Assembly (NCBI GenBank): GCA_029204225.1
Contig: CM055113.1
Coordinates: 8,830,364-8,894,363 of the forward strand
DNA length: 64,000 bases
Direction of reading: 5' to 3'
Source: Diphasiastrum complanatum
Lineage: Eukaryota > Streptophyta > Lycopodiopsida > Lycopodiales > Lycopodiaceae
Part shown: positions 61,404 through 64,000 of the stretch, piece after piece
Numbering within the stretch: position 1 is the stretch's first letter
Layout: each line of letters begins with the position of its first letter
The notes under the pieces: generated by a model
Told to the model about the DNA's origin: nothing
The model's database searches: none
The model's input: the letters and a program-made list of their open reading frames with translations, nothing else
Program-made: the position numbers and the translations under genes

Positions 61404-64000
61404 CAATGCCTCCTGATGCTTTTCAAATAAGCTCTTATCCAAAGGTTTGGTGAAGATGTCGGCTACCATGTCTTCACTTGGCACATACTCCACTTCGATG
61501 ATTTTGTTTTCCACTAAATCTGGAATGTGATGATATCTCATAGCTATGTGCTTGGTTCTTGGATGACATACGGAATCCTTGCTTAGTAAGATAGCTGAAG
61601 TGTTATCCATAAGAAGTAAGGATTTTCTTGAAAAACTCCAAGCTGGTTCGAAATGTATTGCATCCATAACACTTCATTGCACGCTTTTGCTTGCTGCCAC
61701 ATATTCCGATTCACAAGATGATTGAGCAACAATCGATTGCTTCTTGCATACCCATGAAATAGCTGCACCTGCCACTAGACAAACACATCCAGAGATGCTT
61801 TTTGAATCATCCTTCCTGGACATCCAACTTGCATCTGTATAAGAGATTACCTCTATGCTTTTGTCATGGGAAAAATGAAGTCCATAGTTTATAGTATGCT
61901 TGAGATATTTCAAAACATGTTGTGCTAACTTCCAATGTTTTAAACTTGGATTAGCATTGGAATGACTAAGGCTGAAAACTGAGAAAGCTATTTCAGGCCT
62001 AGTCCAAGTTGCTAAGTATATAAGAGAACCAATGAGATGTTGATAAGGAATAAGAGCCATCTGCTCCTTTTCCTCCTTGGTTGTAGGACAATCATCCTTC
62101 GATAATATGGTTCCCGTAGGCATAGAAACCATTTTTCCCTTACAATTCTGCATGTTAAACCTGTCAAGAAGCTTTGTAATATAGAGGGATTGATGTAAGC
62201 AATAGTTAGAGTTTCCCTTTTCAATTTGCACACCAAGATAAACTTTGGCTTCTCCCATATCTGCAATTTCAAATATAGTGGATATATGCTTTTTGACTAT
62301 CTCCATATTTTCCATGGACTTAGTCGCAATCAATGTATCATCAACATAAACACCAATGATTACTATTTTCCCATTAAGGTACTTTGTGTAAGCATTTGGA
62401 TCAGCACTAATAGGAGTAAAACCAAAAAACTTCAAACCTTCATCCTTCTTTTGGAACCAGGCCCTTGTTGATTGCTTTAGGCCATAGATGCTCCCCCTTA
62501 GAGAGCAAACATGATTAGGAAATTCATGGGATGTAAATCCCTCGGGCTGCTTCATGTAAAGCTCTTCTTGTAACTCTTCATAAAGGTAGGCTGTTTTTTT
62601 GTTCACTAAGTGGACAATCAAATTATGTTGGGCAGCAAATGCAAATATATATCTCACACTAGAATGTTTGATAACCGGGGAAAAAGTATCAAAGTAGTCT
62701 ATACCATATTTTTGTGTAAAGCCCTTTGGCACCAATCGAGCTTTGTATCGATTGATCTTGCCATCTGGTCCAAACTTGTATTGAAAGATCCATTTGCACT
62801 TAATTGCCTTCCTTCCTTCGGGTAGAGGTTTGAGATCCCATACCTTCCTTCGATGCATGGAATCTATTTCATCTTGCATGGCTAGCAACCATTTGTCTTT
62901 TTCCTTTCCTCCTACCTTATAGGATTCGGGTTCTCCTGCAAAACAACATACTTCCACAAGATAGTCATGTTGATTCTCCCTCATGGGCTCCTTACCAAGC
63001 CTCGAGGATCTTCGAAGTAGCTCTTCAGGTATATCTCCATGCTGAATTCTCCTTGGTCTTGATGAGCTTCCTGGATCTTGCATGTCATCATGCAAAACTG
63101 CATATGGTTCTGCACTTGGATCAGGCACGTCAAAAACAAATGGATCATAAAAATTGAATCTTGTTCGATCTATATCATCTAGAAATTTGTCTTCTTCAAA
63201 AACAAGTTCTCTACATTCCAAAGTAGTATTTTCTGAGGGGAAATAGACTCGGTAGTAAGAAATGCTATTTACATACCCGATAAATATACCTACTTTGGAA
63301 TGTTGATCTAGCTTTGTTCTTTTGTCCTTTGGCACAAACACGTGCTAAGCATCCAAAAACTTTTGCATGAGCAATACTCGGCTTCCTTCCCCACCATAGT
63401 TCATATGGAGATTTTGGATATGAAGAAGTTTTCAATACTCGATTGAAGAGGTAATTGGCTGCTCCAATTGCATCGGCCCAATATCTTTTGGGAAGATGTG
63501 CATGTGCAAGCATGCACTTGGCTGCCTCCACCAAGGTCCGATTTCTTCTTTCGGCAACTCCATTGTGTTGGGGAGTATAAGCTGTAGTAACTTGATGTGT
63601 AATGCCATTCTGTCTGCAATAGTCTAGAAACTCATTAGAAATGTACTTTCCTGCTCCATCATACCTTAAAAGGATGAGTTTGTGTTTTGTAGTCCTTTCT
63701 GCAAAAGCTTGAAATTCCTTGAACATTTCAAATGCCTTGGATCTTTGCTTTATGAAATACACAATGCACATCCTTGTATAATCATCTATGAATATAATGA
63801 AGTATTGAGCATCATCTAATGAAGGAACATTCATAGGACCACAGATGTCAGTATTAACCATTTCCAAAGGCTTCTTAGCTCGAAAAGATTCTTTATCAAA
63901 AGGGGATCTATGCATCTTTCCTTTGTAACAAGCATCACAACATAATCTTCTATGCCATAAAACATCTAAGTCTGAAACTGCATGCAACTCTTCTTTGTTT
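61404..64000 (-). mobile_element. Ty1/copia retrotransposon, integrase to RNase H (runs off the window)
   Basis: On the minus strand from the right edge: a shortened pre-integrase finger (LWHRRLCCDACYKGKMHRSP). Then the integrase core (63265-63987), with Asp in NTDICGPMN, Asp in LLRYDGAGKY (family S-D-N-G-G-E-Y) and Glu in NGVAERRNRTL. A frameshift near 63300-63340 follows. RT is at 61674-63341 (WIFQYKFGPDGKINRYKARL, active box GVYVDDTLIA). RNase H is next (DASWMSRKDDSKSISG, SSCESEYVAASKS), with a TGA at 61674-61676, and then the end (RTKHIAMRYHHI, DIFTKPLDKSLFEKHQEAL). Only a few lesions, so it is relatively young. Gag, protease and the 5' LTR lie beyond 64000. Confidence 0.95.

Overview
This is nuclear DNA from a vascular land plant with a large, transposon-filled genome. 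It holds one complete laccase gene with classical plant splice sites, and the 5' part of a plant nuclear (GON4-like/SANT) gene whose coding exons are separated by introns of 0.6, 13.2, 2.6 and 1.8 kb and one of more than 18 kb. Most of the rest is decayed LTR retrotransposons, non-LTR (LINE) fragments, small hAT-like DNA elements and long dinucleotide microsatellites. Long TE-stuffed introns suit a homosporous fern or a gymnosperm better than a compact angiosperm, but I cannot assign the species.

Layout. 1-2.0 kb: minus-strand copia remnant. 2.4-2.8 kb: two small tandem duplications. 3.2-5.9 kb: laccase, six exons, plus strand. 5.9-11.6 kb: gene-free, AT-rich, with one LTR/PBS relic. 11.6-14.2 kb: copia LTR and gag relic with a long (CT)n tract. 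14.6-16.1 kb: telomere-like and GC-rich repeats, a 437-bp near-perfect foldback built from a repeated 19-bp palindrome, and a 100-codon frame broken by one stop. 16.6-22.0 kb: microsatellites, an LTR element with unusual gag-like/coiled-coil reading frames, and a Ty3 pol remnant next to a copia 3' end. 23.15-23.7 kb: fragment of a subtilisin-like protease pseudogene. 24.5-45.9 kb: GON4-like gene, whose introns carry hAT-like elements, an LTR with gag, and at least three copies of one LINE family. 46-56 kb: degenerate Ty3 elements and tandem repeats. 56.8-64 kb: minus-strand chromovirus, copia LTR, chromodomain-integrase fragment and a copia element running off the right edge.

Only the laccase and the GON4-like gene look like functioning host genes. 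The laccase should be a secreted, N-glycosylated multicopper oxidase; the second protein should be nuclear. They have no evident functional link. The most unusual material is (i) a group of non-autonomous hAT-like elements with shared CATAGTTGCA ends, 8-bp target duplications and different subterminal palindromes, (ii) the palindrome-array foldback, and (iii) a LINE family with (CT)n 3' ends and PCNA-box-like motifs in its C-terminal tail.
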